NCBI RefSeq assembly: GCF_015831355.1
Contig: NZ_JADWYR010000001.1
Location: 2,852,001 to 2,916,000 of the forward strand
Direction: 5' to 3'
Source: Panacibacter microcysteis
Lineage (GTDB): Bacteria; Bacteroidota; Bacteroidia; Chitinophagales; Chitinophagaceae
Length of the DNA stretch: 64,000 nucleotides
The position numbers and the translations under genes were made by a program. This document shows, one piece after another, positions 43,854 to 53,115 of the stretch (positions within the stretch are counted from its first letter, which is position 1; each line of letters opens with the position of its first letter). Under the pieces are notes generated by a model. It saw nothing but the letters and a program-made list of their open reading frames with translations. It had not been told where the DNA came from and ran no database searches.

Positions 43854-45041
43854 TTATTTGATTATTTCAGTAACCTGGCCTGCACCTACTGTTCTACCAC
43901 CCTCACGGATAGCAAATTTCAGACCTTTATCCATCGCAATTGGCTGGATAAGTTTTACAGTAAGGCTGATGTTATCACCTGGCATTACCATTTCAGTTCC
44001 TTCAGGTAATACAACTTCACCAGTTACATCCGTTGTACGGAAATAGAACTGAGGACGATATTTGTTGAAGAATGGTGTATGACGTCCGCCTTCTTCTTTG
44101 CTCAGTACGTATACTTCGCATTTGAATTCAGTGTGCGGAGTAATAGATTTAGGCTTACAGATAACCATACCACGACGGATATCTTTTTTCTCAATACCGC
44201 GAAGCAATAAACCTGCGTTATCACCTGCCTGGCCTTCATCCAATAATTTTTTGAACATTTCAACACCTGTTACGGTAGAAGTAAGTGGCGCATCCATCAA
44301 ACCAACGATTTCTACAGACTCACCAACTTTTACAATACCACGCTCAATACGACCGGTAGCAACAGTACCACGACCAGTAATAGAGAATACGTCTTCAACA
44401 GACATCAGGAATGGTAAATCAACCGGGCGCGGAGGCAACGGAATATAGCTGTCAACAGCATCCATCAGTTCTTCAACTTTAGCAACCCATTTTGGATCAC
44501 CAGCCAAAGCACCTGTAGCAGAACCCTGTATAATTGGCGTATTGTCACCGTCGAAACCTTTTTCAGTCAACAGTTCACGAATTTCCATTTCAACCAGGTC
44601 CAACAATTCAGGATCGTCAACCAGGTCAACTTTATTCATAAATACTACCAGGCGAGGTACACCTACCTGGCGTGCAAGCAGGATGTGCTCACGTGTTTGA
44701 GGCATAGGACCATCTGTAGCAGCAACTACAAGAATAGCACCATCCATCTGGGCAGCACCTGTAATCATGTTTTTAACGTAGTCAGCGTGACCCGGACAGT
44801 CAACGTGTGCATAGTGACGGCTGGCAGTCTGGTACTCAACGTGCGCTGTATTAATTGTGATACCACGCTCTTTTTCCTCAGGAGCACCGTCAATCTCATC
44901 ATATTTTTTAGCCTGAGCCAAACCTTTCTTGGAAAGAATATCGGTTATAGCTGCGGTCAAAGTTGTTTTACCATGGTCAACGTGGCCAATGGTACCAACG
45001 TTTACGTGGGGTTTCTCCCTTTTAAAGGTCTCTTTAGACAT
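43854..45041 (-). CDS. tuf: Elongation factor Tu
   Basis: 395 residues: GTP-binding motifs GHVDHGKTT (G1), DCPGHADY (G3) and NKVD (G4), followed by beta-barrel domains 2 and 3, ending [13 protein letters not shown]-Tu delivers aminoacyl-tRNA to the ribosome. Base use in the gene is visibly more biased than in neighbours, as in highly expressed genes. It lies downstream of four tRNA genes and is probably partly transcribed from their promoter. Confidence 0.98.
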   Translation of the reverse strand: MSKETFKREKPHVNVGTIGHVDHGKTTLTAAITDILSKKGLAQAKKYDEIDGAPEEKERGITINTAHVEYQTASRHYAHVDCPGHADYVKNMITGAAQMDGAILVVAATDGPMPQTREHILLARQVGVPRLVVFMNKVDLVDDPELLDLVEMEIRELLTEKGFDGDNTPIIQGSATGALAGDPKWVAKVEELMDAVDSYIPLPPRPVDLPFLMSVEDVFSITGRGTVATGRIERGIVKVGESVEIVGLMDAPLTSTVTGVEMFKKLLDEGQAGDNAGLLLRGIEKKDIRRGMVICKPKSITPHTEFKCEVYVLSKEEGGRHTPFFNKYRPQFYFRTTDVTGEVVLPEGTEMVMPGDNISLTVKLIQPIAMDKGLKFAIREGGRTVGAGQVTEIIK

Positions 45042-45118
45042 CTTTATCGTTTTTAATTGTGTGTTTATAATTCCATGTCAACAGACCTTGTCCATTGACC
45101 ATAGTTTCTTTTTATTAT

Positions 45119-45200
45119 CCCGGCAGCAGCACTTCGTGGCATCGCCTGTTGTGTCACTCACTTGTACGTTCCCTTTTTATGGCGTCTGCAGCGTTCCGTT
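45119..45200 (+). repeat. Interspersed repeat copy 17 (core type B)
   Basis: CCGGCAGCAGCACTTCGTGG, CATCGCCTGTTG, core TGTCACTCAC, TTGTAC, then GTTCCCTTTTTATGGCGTCT. It sits between tRNA-Thr(GGT) and tuf within the co-oriented translation block. Confidence 0.85.
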
Positions 45201-45255
45201 TTACCGGCTTTCTGCAATACACACGAAACGTTTTCCAGGTAAGGTGGTCAGAAGA

Positions 45256-45326
<71 letters not shown>

Positions 45327-45407
45327 ATTCTCAGTTTCGAGATGTTAGTTTGCAGATTTCAGTTTCAGCAACCAAAACAGTAACAACTAAACCCCAAACT
45401 AAAAAGA

Positions 45408-45479
45408 GCGGGAGACGAGGCTCGAACTCGCCACCTATAGCTTGGAAGGCTATCGCTCTACCAAATGAGCTACTCCCGC
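45408..45479 (-). tRNA. tRNA-Gly (TCC)
   Basis: 72 bases. Acceptor GCGGGAG/CTCCCGC, anticodon stem ATAGC/GCTAT with loop CTTCCAA, T-arm GCGAGTTCGAGCCTCGT. It reads GGA and GGG. Confidence 0.95.
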
Positions 45480-45594
45480 TAATAATTTGACGATTTGAGC
45501 TTGCACCGGTGTGTAGCCGGTAGCAGTGCAAATCTCCATCAAAGAGCAAAGGTGCAATTTTATATTCCCGGCGGGAGTTGTAAAATTGTATGGT

Positions 45595-45676
45595 GGGCAG
45601 GAGTGGATTCGAACCACTGAAGTCGAAAGACAGCGGATTTACAGTCCGCCCCATTTGGCCGCTCTGGAACCTGCCC
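45595..45676 (-). tRNA. tRNA-Tyr (GTA)
   Basis: 82 bases with the long variable arm of a class II tRNA. Acceptor GGGCAGG/CCTGCCC, anticodon stem GCGGA/TCCGC with loop CTGTAAA. Confidence 0.95.
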
Positions 45677-45760
45677 GTTAAGATAAAAGTGGAAAGTAAA
45701 ACTATAAACTGAAAACAATGATTTTCTGTTCTTTTACTTTTTTCTTTTCTCTTGTCAAGA

Positions 45761-45832
45761 GCCACTTGTCGGAATCGAACCAACGACCTACTGATTACAA
45801 ATCAGTTGCTCTACCAGCTGAGCTAAAGTGGC
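45761..45832 (-). tRNA. tRNA-Thr (TGT)
   Basis: 72 bases. Acceptor GCCACTT/AAGTGGC, anticodon stem ACTGA/TCAGT with loop TTTGTAA. First tRNA after the promoter at 45919. Confidence 0.95.
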
Positions 45833-46183
45833 AAGTTGTAGAAAATTGCATGTTATAAAGCATTCTGATTTTGAATGGTTTATCATGCATCAAAGAACTG
45901 CCCCGTTTTTCGGGATGGCAAAGGTAAGTGAAAACTTTATACTGCAAAATTTTGAAAAGAAAATTTTCAGCTTCTTTTCAACACTTGTTGGCAATTTGAT
46001 TTTTTAGAAAAAAAACTCCGTCACTGAAGTTTGTGCGCCTGTTTCATAAACATAAAAACATCACCAGTGTTATAACTGCTGAAATACTTATTTCACAGGC
46101 ATTTGAATAATTTAACAACCGCATCAGCAATGTTTTGCGGCTTTAGTAAATCACCTTTTTCTTTTTTTAAGTAGTTTACATGT
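45833..46183. other. Intergenic region between the tRNA block and the VWA gene
   Basis: 351 bases between divergent units. The left part is the leader and promoter of the tRNA-tuf unit. The right part is A/T-rich and must contain the promoter of the VWA gene, although no perfect TAnnTTTG box is visible. No repeat copy is present. Confidence 0.5.
45919..45948 (-). promoter_or_regulatory. Promoter of the tRNA-tuf-secE-nusG unit
   Basis: On the minus strand TTTG (45945-45948), 18 bases, then TACCTTTG (45919-45926). It is followed by a short hairpin CCCG-AAAAA-CGGG about five bases later, and by the first tRNA after 86 bases. Confidence 0.8.
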
Positions 46184-47281
46184 ATGTTAGGACACCGCTT
46201 TATAAAATTTGATCCCAATGCAAACGGTAAAACAAAATTTGAGCAAATGCTTGATTTGTTTATGCAACTTCTTACTTATGCAAATGGAGATGTTAGCGAA
46301 GCTTTGCAATGGATGAATGAACTGGATAAAAAATACCAGCTTACAGATGATGAATATGGTATGGGCGACTTTATCGACGACCTTAAAAAAGAAGGATATA
46401 TAAAAGATGATAATGAAAAAGGCCAGATTGTTATAACCGGCAAAAGTGAACAGAGCATACGCAAACGCAGCCTGGAAGAAATCTTTGGCAAACTTAAAAA
46501 AAGCAGGCAGGGAGACCATTCTACAAAAAAGCCGGGTCTTGGAGACGAGATAAGTCCTGATCACAGGCCATTCCAGTTTGGCGATATGCTTGAGCAGATT
46601 AATTTTACAGAAAGTATTCGCAATGCGCAGATCAATCATGGCGTGGAAAATTTCAATATGCAGGAAGATGACCTGCAGATACGGGAAACAGATTTCAAAG
46701 CGCAGACCTCAACTGTTTTAATGATTGACATATCTCACTCCATGATTTTATATGGAGAAGACAGGATTACCCCGGCCAAAAAAGTAGCGATGGCACTAAG
46801 TGAACTGATCACAACAAAATATCCGAAAGACACTTTGGACATCGTTGTTTTTGGTAATGACGCATGGCCGGTGGAAATAAAAGATCTTCCTTATTTACAG
46901 GTAGGGCCGTACCATACGAATACAGTGGCCGGGCTCGAGCTGGCAATGGATATACTGCGTAAACGAAGAAATCCCAATAAGCAGATATTTATGATTACCG
47001 ATGGTAAACCTACCTGCTTAAAAATCGGAGGCCGGTATTACAAAAACAGTTTCGGCCTTGATAGAAAAATAACGAACCGTTGTTTAAATCTTGCCGCACA
47101 GTGCAAAAAGCTAAAGATTCCCATTACTACATTCATGATAGCCAGTGACCCTTACCTGCAGCGTTTTGTAAATGAATTCACAGAAACGAACAATGGTAAG
47201 GCTTTCTTTGCAAGCCTCGACAGGCTGGGTGCATTTATCTTCAAAGATTTTGAGAGCGGAAAAAGAAAAACCGTGTTTTAA
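46184..47281 (+). CDS. VWA domain protein (cobalt chelatase/BatA-like)
   Basis: 365 residues. The N-terminal half is helical and charged. The C-terminal half is a von Willebrand A domain with the MIDAS motif DISHS ([17 protein letters not shown]), a conserved Thr in the [11 protein letters not shown] stretch and [12 protein letters not shown]. In Bacteroidota such proteins usually work with a MoxR- or magnesium-chelatase-like AAA ATPase, as metal- or protein-remodelling pairs. No such ATPase is next to it here, so the partner must be elsewhere. Confidence 0.85.
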   Translation: MLGHRFIKFDPNANGKTKFEQMLDLFMQLLTYANGDVSEALQWMNELDKKYQLTDDEYGMGDFIDDLKKEGYIKDDNEKGQIVITGKSEQSIRKRSLEEIFGKLKKSRQGDHSTKKPGLGDEISPDHRPFQFGDMLEQINFTESIRNAQINHGVENFNMQEDDLQIRETDFKAQTSTVLMIDISHSMILYGEDRITPAKKVAMALSELITTKYPKDTLDIVVFGNDAWPVEIKDLPYLQVGPYHTNTVAGLELAMDILRKRRNPNKQIFMITDGKPTCLKIGGRYYKNSFGLDRKITNRCLNLAAQCKKLKIPITTFMIASDPYLQRFVNEFTETNNGKAFFASLDRLGAFIFKDFESGKRKTVF

Positions 47282-47440
47282 GCAACCATCATTGCTTAGT
47301 AATTTTATAACACTCTTTATCAGGTATATTAAGTGCCTGACCGTATCTTCGCCACCCTTCTTAAATGGTTAAGGATTTTAAAAATATGGCCACAGCAAGG
47401 TCTATTTGAACAGCATCTTCCGGATGTGTAAAACATTAGT

Positions 47441-48181
47441 ATGTATTTTATTATTGCGTTTTTCATTTTACATTGGTATTTGTCATTATTTTCCCAAACG
47501 TTTTTTCTACACAGGTATGCGGCACACAAAGCTTTTACCATGAGTAAAACATGGGAACGTGTATTTTTCCTTGTTACTTACGTTACGCAGGGTTCCTCTT
47601 ATTTAAGCCCGAAAGTGTACGGGATCATGCACAGGATACATCATGCTTATACAGATACCGAACTTGACCCACATTCACCCGCATATGACAGTAACTTTTT
47701 TACCATGATGTGGCGAACAAAAAAGGTATACACATCGATCATGGATGGTACTTACCCTATGGAAGAAAAATTTACTAAGAATGTACCTTCCTGGAACTGG
47801 TTTGATAAATGGGCCAACAGTTCCTTGTCACGATTGCTCTGGATTGGCATATACGTTTGCATTTACATAGCATTTGCTCCGTCTTACTGGTGGTTTTTAC
47901 TTATTCCTGTGCATGCAGTAATGGGGCCGTTACATGGGGTAATCATCAACTGGTTTGCTCACAAATACGGCCATGTTAATTTTGAAACAGACAATACTTC
48001 CAAAAACCTCTTCAAACTCGATGTACTTATGATGGGTGAAGGTTACCACAATAATCACCATAAATTTCCTTCGCGAATAAATTTTGCAGCCGGAAAAGGG
48101 GAGTTTGACCTTTGTTACCCGATTATCCTGCTGCTGATGAAACTCAAGGTTGTTAAGCCGTTAAACGCTGAAGTTCAATAG
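47441..48181 (+). CDS. Acyl-CoA desaturase (membrane fatty acid desaturase)
   Basis: 246 residues, four membrane helices, and the three histidine boxes of delta-9 type desaturases: HRYAAH, HRIHH and HNNHH. It introduces a double bond into fatty acyl chains using a di-iron centre, for membrane fluidity. The protein is short relative to eukaryotic forms but normal for bacteria. A repeat copy begins 10 bases after the stop. Confidence 0.9.
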   Translation: MYFIIAFFILHWYLSLFSQTFFLHRYAAHKAFTMSKTWERVFFLVTYVTQGSSYLSPKVYGIMHRIHHAYTDTELDPHSPAYDSNFFTMMWRTKKVYTSIMDGTYPMEEKFTKNVPSWNWFDKWANSSLSRLLWIGIYVCIYIAFAPSYWWFLLIPVHAVMGPLHGVIINWFAHKYGHVNFETDNTSKNLFKLDVLMMGEGYHNNHHKFPSRINFAAGKGEFDLCYPIILLLMKLKVVKPLNAEVQ

Positions 48182-48190
48182 TTGTTCCAA

Positions 48191-48240
48191 CAGTACAAGA
48201 GTGCGACGCAACAGGCGATGCCATCACTGCTACAGCCGGG
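48191..48240 (-). repeat. Interspersed repeat copy 18 (core type A)
   Basis: CAGTACAAGAGTGCGACGCA, ACAGGCGATGCC, then TACAGCCGGG. One of the closest copies to the consensus, directly after the desaturase gene. Confidence 0.88.
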
Positions 48241-48310
48241 TTCAAAAAAATAATATAGTCTGTACGGCAATAAAATTTGGTATTTTAGCGATACATCTTA
48301 TTTTCGCAGT

Positions 48311-48328
48311 CCTGAATATTTATTCAGG
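48311..48328 (+). promoter_or_regulatory. Leader hairpin upstream of rpsP
   Basis: Perfect stem CCTGAAT/ATTCAGG with loop ATTT, 41 bases before the rpsP start and with no T-run after it. It could be a leader structure for ribosomal protein autoregulation or mRNA stability. Confidence 0.45.
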
Positions 48329-48369
48329 GCGTTAACCTAATTATTTAAGCCTGTAAATTTCTATTTAAA

Positions 48370-48822
48370 ATGGCAGTTAAAATCAGACTTCAGAGACACG
48401 GAAGTAAAAAGAGGCCTTTCTATTTTATTGTAGTAGCCGATGCCCGTGCACCCCGTGATGGAAAATTTATCCAGAAAATCGGAACTTACAACCCACTTAC
48501 AGTACCAGCAACAATTCAGCTCGACAGGCAGAAAGCCCTTGAGTGGCTGCACAAAGGTGCACAGCCAACTGATACCGTAAGACGCATTCTTTCGTTTAAA
48601 GGCGTATTGTACCTTAAACACCTGCTGCGTGGCGTAAAGCTTGGTTTGTTTGATGAAGCTACCGCAATGGTTAAGTTTCAAAAGTGGCACGAAGAGCATG
48701 AAGCAAGCGTAAAACGTCGTACAGAAGAGCACAGAAAGGCACAACGTGCCAGACGTCCTTATGGCGGCGGGGCATCAGGTGGCAGAAGGTATGAGCAGAG
48801 AAACGAAAGTTCTGCTCAATAA
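48370..48822 (+). CDS. rpsP: 30S ribosomal protein S16
   Basis: 150 residues. The S16 core [31 protein letters not shown]...IGTYNPL covers the first 85 residues. The C-terminal extension, with [17 protein letters not shown] and a Gly/Arg/Gln-rich tail, is longer than in many bacteria but usual in Bacteroidota. A strong terminator follows. It is monocistronic here: the rimM and trmD genes that often follow are absent. Confidence 0.96.
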   Translation: MAVKIRLQRHGSKKRPFYFIVVADARAPRDGKFIQKIGTYNPLTVPATIQLDRQKALEWLHKGAQPTDTVRRILSFKGVLYLKHLLRGVKLGLFDEATAMVKFQKWHEEHEASVKRRTEEHRKAQRARRPYGGGASGGRRYEQRNESSAQ

Positions 48823-48850
48823 TCCAAGGCAACTGAAAATCTCTTTTATA

Positions 48851-48882
48851 AATCCCGTTCATTTTTTGAACGGGATTTTTTT
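48851..48882 (+). terminator. Rho-independent terminator of rpsP
   Basis: 11-bp stem AATCCCGTTCA/TGAACGGGATT, T5 loop, followed by a T-run, 28 bases after the stop codon. Confidence 0.92.
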
Positions 48883-48885
48883 GTG

Positions 48886-48948
48886 TACCCGGCAGCGGTA
48901 TTTTATGGCATCGCCTGTTGCGTCGCACTCCTGTACTGCACTGCAGGA
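48886..48948 (+). repeat. Interspersed repeat copy 19 (core type A)
   Basis: ACCCGGCAGCGGTATTTTAT, GGCATCGCCTGTTG, core CGTCGCACTC, then CTGTACTGCA. It begins right after the rpsP terminator. Confidence 0.87.
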
Positions 48949-49100
48949 AGCAACAGCGCCGGGCCGGCCAGCAAAATAGAAGATCTGGAAGCCTGCTTTT
49001 GTAAAAAATTACTGCCACTATGTGCGAAATAAAACATCTACCCGCCCGCAGTATTATTTGAAGCAATGCCTACTTTTAATACTCTGTAAAACGTTAGCCG

Positions 49101-50345
49101 ATGAAAGTATTAAAGAGCCTTTATGCACAGGTAATTATAGCAATATTCATTGGTATATTATTAGGTGTATGGGTGCCGGAATTTGCCGTTGCTTTAAAAC
49201 CCCTCAGCGATATTTTTATCAGGCTTATCAAAATGATGATCGTACCCATCATTTTCTGTACGATTGTAACAGGTATTGCCGGAATGGAAGATATGAACAC
49301 TGCCGGCAGGATTGGTGTACGGGCGCTTATATATTTTGAAATTCTTACTACCATAGCACTTATACTGGGGCTGGTAATTGTAAACCTGGTAAACCCGGGA
49401 GATGGTATGGCTGTAGACCCCGCCAGCTTAGATGCCAGCGGCGTACAGGGTTATGTGAAGGAGGGCGAAGCGTCTGGTGGTTTTATGAGCTTTATATTGC
49501 ACATCATTCCCGAAAATATCCTCGGTGCATTTGCCGAAGGCAATATTTTACAGGTTTTATTTTTCGCAGTGCTGTTTGGAACAGGATTGGCGAAGATTGG
49601 TGGAAAAGCTGCGCCGCTGCTGCGTGGCATACATAGTTTAACAGAAGGATTGTTTGCTGTTATGCGTATCATTATGAAGCTTGCGCCTGTTGGCGCACTG
49701 GGCGCTATGGCATTTACAATAGGCAAATTTGGGTGGGATTCACTGCTATCTCTCGGTAAACTGATGGCGTGCTTTTACGCTACCTGTATTATCTTCATTT
49801 TTCTGGTACTCGGCGGCATATTAAAATTTTATGGTTTCAGCATTGTACGGCTGATCAGGTTTATAGGAGAGGAGTTGTGGATTGTACTGGGAACGTCGTC
49901 TTCTGAAAGTGGATTACCGGGCTTAATTCAAAAATTAAAAAAGCTTGGTTGCAAAGAATCTGTTGTTGGTTTGGTTGTGCCTACAGGTTATTCTTTTAAC
50001 CTGGACGGTACATGTATCTATCTTACAATGGCAGCCATTTTTATAACCCAGGCTGTAGATATGCCATTAAACTTTGGCCAGCAGGTCTATTTATTGCTCG
50101 TGCTGCTGCTTACATCAAAAGGTGCTGCAGGTGTAACCGGTGCTGGTTTTATTACCCTTGCAGCAACGCTGCCAATAGTAGAACATATTCCTGCTGCCTC
50201 TGTAGCCATTATATTCGGGATAGACCGCTTTATGAGCGAAGCAAGAGCCATTACCAACTTTATTGGCAATGCAGTAGCCACTATTGTGGTAGCAAAATGG
50301 GATAAGAAAATAGATATGGAAACCGCGAAAAAATTTATCGGCTGA
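49101..50345 (+). CDS. Dicarboxylate/amino acid:cation symporter (DAACS family)
   Basis: 414 residues and about eight membrane helices. Family marks: [35 protein letters not shown], the serine-rich re-entrant loop [14 protein letters not shown], and [20 protein letters not shown]. It takes up glutamate, aspartate or C4-dicarboxylates with protons or sodium; which one is not clear. It is convergent with the SRPBCC gene, with no gap between the two stops. Confidence 0.92.
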   Translation: MKVLKSLYAQVIIAIFIGILLGVWVPEFAVALKPLSDIFIRLIKMMIVPIIFCTIVTGIAGMEDMNTAGRIGVRALIYFEILTTIALILGLVIVNLVNPGDGMAVDPASLDASGVQGYVKEGEASGGFMSFILHIIPENILGAFAEGNILQVLFFAVLFGTGLAKIGGKAAPLLRGIHSLTEGLFAVMRIIMKLAPVGALGAMAFTIGKFGWDSLLSLGKLMACFYATCIIFIFLVLGGILKFYGFSIVRLIRFIGEELWIVLGTSSSESGLPGLIQKLKKLGCKESVVGLVVPTGYSFNLDGTCIYLTMAAIFITQAVDMPLNFGQQVYLLLVLLLTSKGAAGVTGAGFITLAATLPIVEHIPAASVAIIFGIDRFMSEARAITNFIGNAVATIVVAKWDKKIDMETAKKFIG

Positions 50346-50858
50346 TTATTTTTTTTCCAGAACAAACTTCAGTTTGCCAAGGCTCTGCTCCATTACCGGC
50401 CCCAGGATCTTATCATTGGCCATAGAACCGAACCGCTCCCACGGATACCAGTTTAACTGTTGCTCAAAAGACCATTGTACGGTGGTAATGCTGTTGGCTG
50501 TATCTTTTAGTAATGTGAAAATACTTTTTTGAATATTTCCACCGCCACTTTTCCATTCTGTGTAAATACTGTTTGCGGTACTTCGCGTAAAACTTACTTC
50601 GCCACCGCTGCCGATTTTTATAGCAGTACCGGGCCCTGCTGTTTTTGCAGAAAGAAACGCAATGCTTGCTGTATCTGCGCCGTCCATCCAAAGTTTCCAG
50701 TATTTGGCATCGTCCAGGTATTTGTAAGCAGTATCGTAATTAGTGCTGATGTTGATAGCCCGTGATACAACAACTTTGGAAGGAAATAATAACCCGATTG
50801 CGGTAACAATAGCAAAAAGAATAAAGAAGCTTGCCAATACTAGTTTTAAAATGCGCAT
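50346..50858 (-). CDS. SRPBCC family protein with N-terminal membrane anchor
   Basis: 170 residues. A hydrophobic N-terminus (LVLASFFILFAIVTAIGLLF) is followed by a START/polyketide cyclase-like fold (SRAINISTNYDTAYKYLDDAKYWKLW ... SITTVQWSFEQQLNWYPWERF). These proteins bind small hydrophobic ligands; the ligand is unknown. It faces the symporter gene tail to tail. Confidence 0.82.
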   Translation of the reverse strand: MRILKLVLASFFILFAIVTAIGLLFPSKVVVSRAINISTNYDTAYKYLDDAKYWKLWMDGADTASIAFLSAKTAGPGTAIKIGSGGEVSFTRSTANSIYTEWKSGGGNIQKSIFTLLKDTANSITTVQWSFEQQLNWYPWERFGSMANDKILGPVMEQSLGKLKFVLEKK

Positions 50859-50917
50859 ATTGTTTGTAAACTTTTGTCTGTCTTTTAAAATATAGGTTAA
50901 TTACAAGACTGATGCTT

Positions 50918-51001
50918 TCATCTTCGCGTTTGCTGAATAACGCTGCAATAGTACAAGAGTGCGACGCAACGAAGCATCATGCATGTGCTGCAGCCTGGCC
51001 C
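50918..51001 (-). repeat. Interspersed repeat copy 20 (core type A)
   Basis: ATCTTCGCGTTTGCTGAATA flank, then GTACAAGAGTGCGACGCAAC; the GGCGATGCC arm is diverged. Flanking GCTGCA and TGCAGC can pair. Confidence 0.82.
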
Positions 51002-51005
51002 AACA

Positions 51006-52109
51006 TTATTCCCACTTAAATACTTTTATGGCGATGGCGTAGAGGATAACGCCCCAAATTAATAATATACCTACATCCTGCCACACATCTAATATGCCGG
51101 CGCCTTCGAAAGAAATTTCGCGCATGGCATTATTAAAATGTGTTAAGGGTAAAAGGTTGCAGAAAAACTGTAACCATTTTGGAAAAACTTCTATCGGGAA
51201 AAATGTGCCTGATAATAGAAATTGCGGAAAGGTAAAAAGGTTGGCAAATGGCGGTATGGTGCTTTCATTTTTTGCCACGTTGCTTACAATAAATCCATAA
51301 CCCATGAAAACGATAAGGCCCAGTAAAGAAAGCAGCATCAATTGTAAAAATGTAATAACGCCATGCACGAGTGTAAAATCAAACGCCAGTACGCCAATAC
51401 TTACAATAACAACTGATGCAATCATCTGGAAAAGTACGCGGCTGATGGCCTCACCCAGGACGATATAAGTCCTGGTGATGGGAGTTGCAAAAAAGCGTTT
51501 AAGCACCAGTTGCTGGCGAAGATTGAAGAATAAAAAGGCAACTCCAAACACACCTGCACTCAGTAAAGAAAAGCCAAGCTGGCCGGGTAGTATAAAATCG
51601 ATTTGCCGGTATACCCTGCCGGGTATTTTCTGAACATCTTTCTCAACTTTTGCAATGCTTGCTGCATTTGGATAAACCTGCTCATTTATGTTACCGATAA
51701 CGGCATTGAGTATAGACTGGAGTATATTAAGATCCTGCGTTTTTACGGCTTCGGAAGTCGTTAGCTTTACGAGGTATGCGGGATTGCCATTGTTTTTCTC
51801 GATCTTTATAAGCGCGGTAAGATTGCCTTTTTCCAGGTCTTCTTTTATCAGGCTATCTGGTTTGTCTTTGAAGTTGATGGCTTGGATATTGCTGATAGCG
51901 TGGTACACCGGGTTAGAAGTATCGCTGGTTTTATCGAGTGCAACATTCACAGAAAAACCTCCGCCCTCGCCAATAAAACCAAAAACCAGTATGAAGATAA
52001 GCGGAAAACCTACGCTAAAGATAACTGAAGAAGGACTGCGAAAAGTGGCTCTGAGACTGGCTTTAGTAATTGAAAGCATTGCTTTTACCTGGCTGTACTT
52101 ACCCTCCAT
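51006..52109 (-). CDS. ABC-2 type transporter permease
   Basis: 367 residues: one N-terminal membrane helix (SVIFSVGFPLIFILVFGFIG), a large extracytoplasmic domain of about 140 residues, then five helices including LGFSLLSAGVFGVAFLFFN and PPFANLFTFPQFLLSGTFFPIEVFP, the conserved ABC-2 exporter segment. It is likely part of a drug, lipid or polysaccharide exporter. No ATP-binding subunit is adjacent. A strong promoter and an inverted repeat lie upstream. Confidence 0.88.
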   Translation of the reverse strand: MEGKYSQVKAMLSITKASLRATFRSPSSVIFSVGFPLIFILVFGFIGEGGGFSVNVALDKTSDTSNPVYHAISNIQAINFKDKPDSLIKEDLEKGNLTALIKIEKNNGNPAYLVKLTTSEAVKTQDLNILQSILNAVIGNINEQVYPNAASIAKVEKDVQKIPGRVYRQIDFILPGQLGFSLLSAGVFGVAFLFFNLRQQLVLKRFFATPITRTYIVLGEAISRVLFQMIASVVIVSIGVLAFDFTLVHGVITFLQLMLLSLLGLIVFMGYGFIVSNVAKNESTIPPFANLFTFPQFLLSGTFFPIEVFPKWLQFFCNLLPLTHFNNAMREISFEGAGILDVWQDVGILLIWGVILYAIAIKVFKWE

Positions 52110-52112
52110 ATA

Positions 52113-52160
52113 TTGCGCTGTTGTGGCGCAAAGCTATTTTATAATGTATTAGGGTTCAAA
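52113..52160 (-). promoter_or_regulatory. Promoter and operator-like palindrome of the ABC-2 permease gene
   Basis: On the minus strand TTTG (52157-52160), 20 bases, TAGCTTTG (52129-52136), then the inverted repeat TTGCGC-N7-GCGCAA (52113-52131), which overlaps the -7 box and start region and ends three bases before the ATG at 52109. A repressor or a leader hairpin could act here. Confidence 0.65.
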
Positions 52161-52189
52161 AAAATAACTATAAGCATTCGGGATATATA

Positions 52190-52222
52190 GACAAATGACG
52201 TATATTTGTACGACAAATGACG
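52190..52222 (+). promoter_or_regulatory. Promoter/operator of the toxin-antitoxin operon
   Basis: TATATTTG (52201-52208) is a perfect -7 box. It is flanked by direct repeats GACAAATGACG (52190-52200 and 52212-52222, 22 bases apart), and the left one forms an inverted repeat ACAAAT-N7-ATTTGT with the -7 box. This suits autoregulation by the antitoxin. Confidence 0.65.
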
Positions 52223-52225
52223 GAT

Positions 52226-52666
52226 ATGGCAAAACAAAAAAAATATGCAGACCAGCAGGTACCACACTCAGGTGCAGGGGATGGTGCCCTGCATTACAGA
52301 ACTGTGAAGAGATTGCCGGAAGTAGCCGATTTTCCCTATCGTAAATTTGAAAAAATTGCGGCACTTGTGCCTTTTACGCAAAAGGATTGGGCCGGTATTT
52401 TGCATCTTTCAGAAAGAACATTACAACGCTATGCTAAAGACAACAGCAGTTTTGAAGGAATTTATGTGGACCGCATTCTGCAGATGGAGCAACTGATAGA
52501 ACTGGGTTTGGAAACCTTTACCGATGCTACAGCTTTGTATAGCTGGTTGCGTAAAGAGAAAAAAGTGCTTGGCCATACATTGACTTTCGAATCTTTGTAT
52601 TCAGCACAGGGCATACAGGATTTAATCGATCAGCTAAGAAGAATTCAATACGGTGTTTATTCATGA
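52226..52666 (+). CDS. Antitoxin, ParS/Xre/MbcA family (DUF2384)
   Basis: From the ATG at 52226 (MAKQKKYADQQVP) the protein has 146 residues; an ATG at 52217 is also possible but lies very near the expected transcription start. The middle holds the Xre-like DNA-binding helices (FTQKDWAGILHLSERTLQRY), and the C-terminal part the DUF2384 region (TFESLYSAQGIQDLIDQLRRIQYGVYS) that covers the toxin active site. It overlaps the toxin gene by four bases and likely represses the shared promoter. Confidence 0.9.
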   Translation: MAKQKKYADQQVPHSGAGDGALHYRTVKRLPEVADFPYRKFEKIAALVPFTQKDWAGILHLSERTLQRYAKDNSSFEGIYVDRILQMEQLIELGLETFTDATALYSWLRKEKKVLGHTLTFESLYSAQGIQDLIDQLRRIQYGVYS

Positions 52667-53115
52667 TAGTTTACAGGTTCTCACATCCTAAATATGCAGA
52701 TGATATTTCAGGCACGGGTGCAAAACTTGTTGGTGGAAGATGGAACCTGCCAGGTACTGCACTTGTATATACCAGTGCAAGCATTTCACTTGCGCTGCTC
52801 GAGGTATTGGTAAACGCCAGCACATTGGAGCAACTGCAGGTAATACAATTAATGGAGATTGAACTGCCTGAAACAGGTTTTCACGAAGTGAATAAAGCAA
52901 GGCTTAAGAAAAACTGGTGGAATGATTTTGAATACACTCAATGGATGGGGTCTGAAATTATACGGTCAAATGCACCGCTTGTTATTCAATGCCCTTCTGC
53001 AGTGGTAGATAAGGAACATAACTACTTACTGAACCCTGCCCACGCACAATACTACATGGTAAAAATAAAAGCCAGCAACAGCTTTCGCTTCGATGAACGT
53101 TTATTTAAGGTTTAA
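52663..53115 (+). CDS. RES-domain toxin (NAD+ phosphorylase family)
   Basis: 150 residues. RES features: YRFSHPKYADDISGTGAKLVGGRWN with the conserved Arg, then YTSASISLALLEVLV with the Glu, and the Ser in VIQCPSAVV. Known RES toxins (for example MbcT) degrade NAD+ by phosphorolysis. It is translated with its antitoxin (ATGA overlap). The stop overlaps the end of the convergent sppA gene by four bases. Confidence 0.92.
   Translation: MIVYRFSHPKYADDISGTGAKLVGGRWNLPGTALVYTSASISLALLEVLVNASTLEQLQVIQLMEIELPETGFHEVNKARLKKNWWNDFEYTQWMGSEIIRSNAPLVIQCPSAVVDKEHNYLLNPAHAQYYMVKIKASNSFRFDERLFKV

Noticed and set aside
46184-46190. Alternative later start of the VWA gene
   Set aside because: The first ATG gives a continuous charged helical N-terminus without a clear family boundary, so there is no reason to move it.
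48901-48979. Small peptide genes reading MASPVASHSC or MASPVVSLTS from the repeat
   Set aside because: The frame arises wherever the repeat has ATGGCATCG; downstream residues are unrelated between copies and the frame is not preserved.
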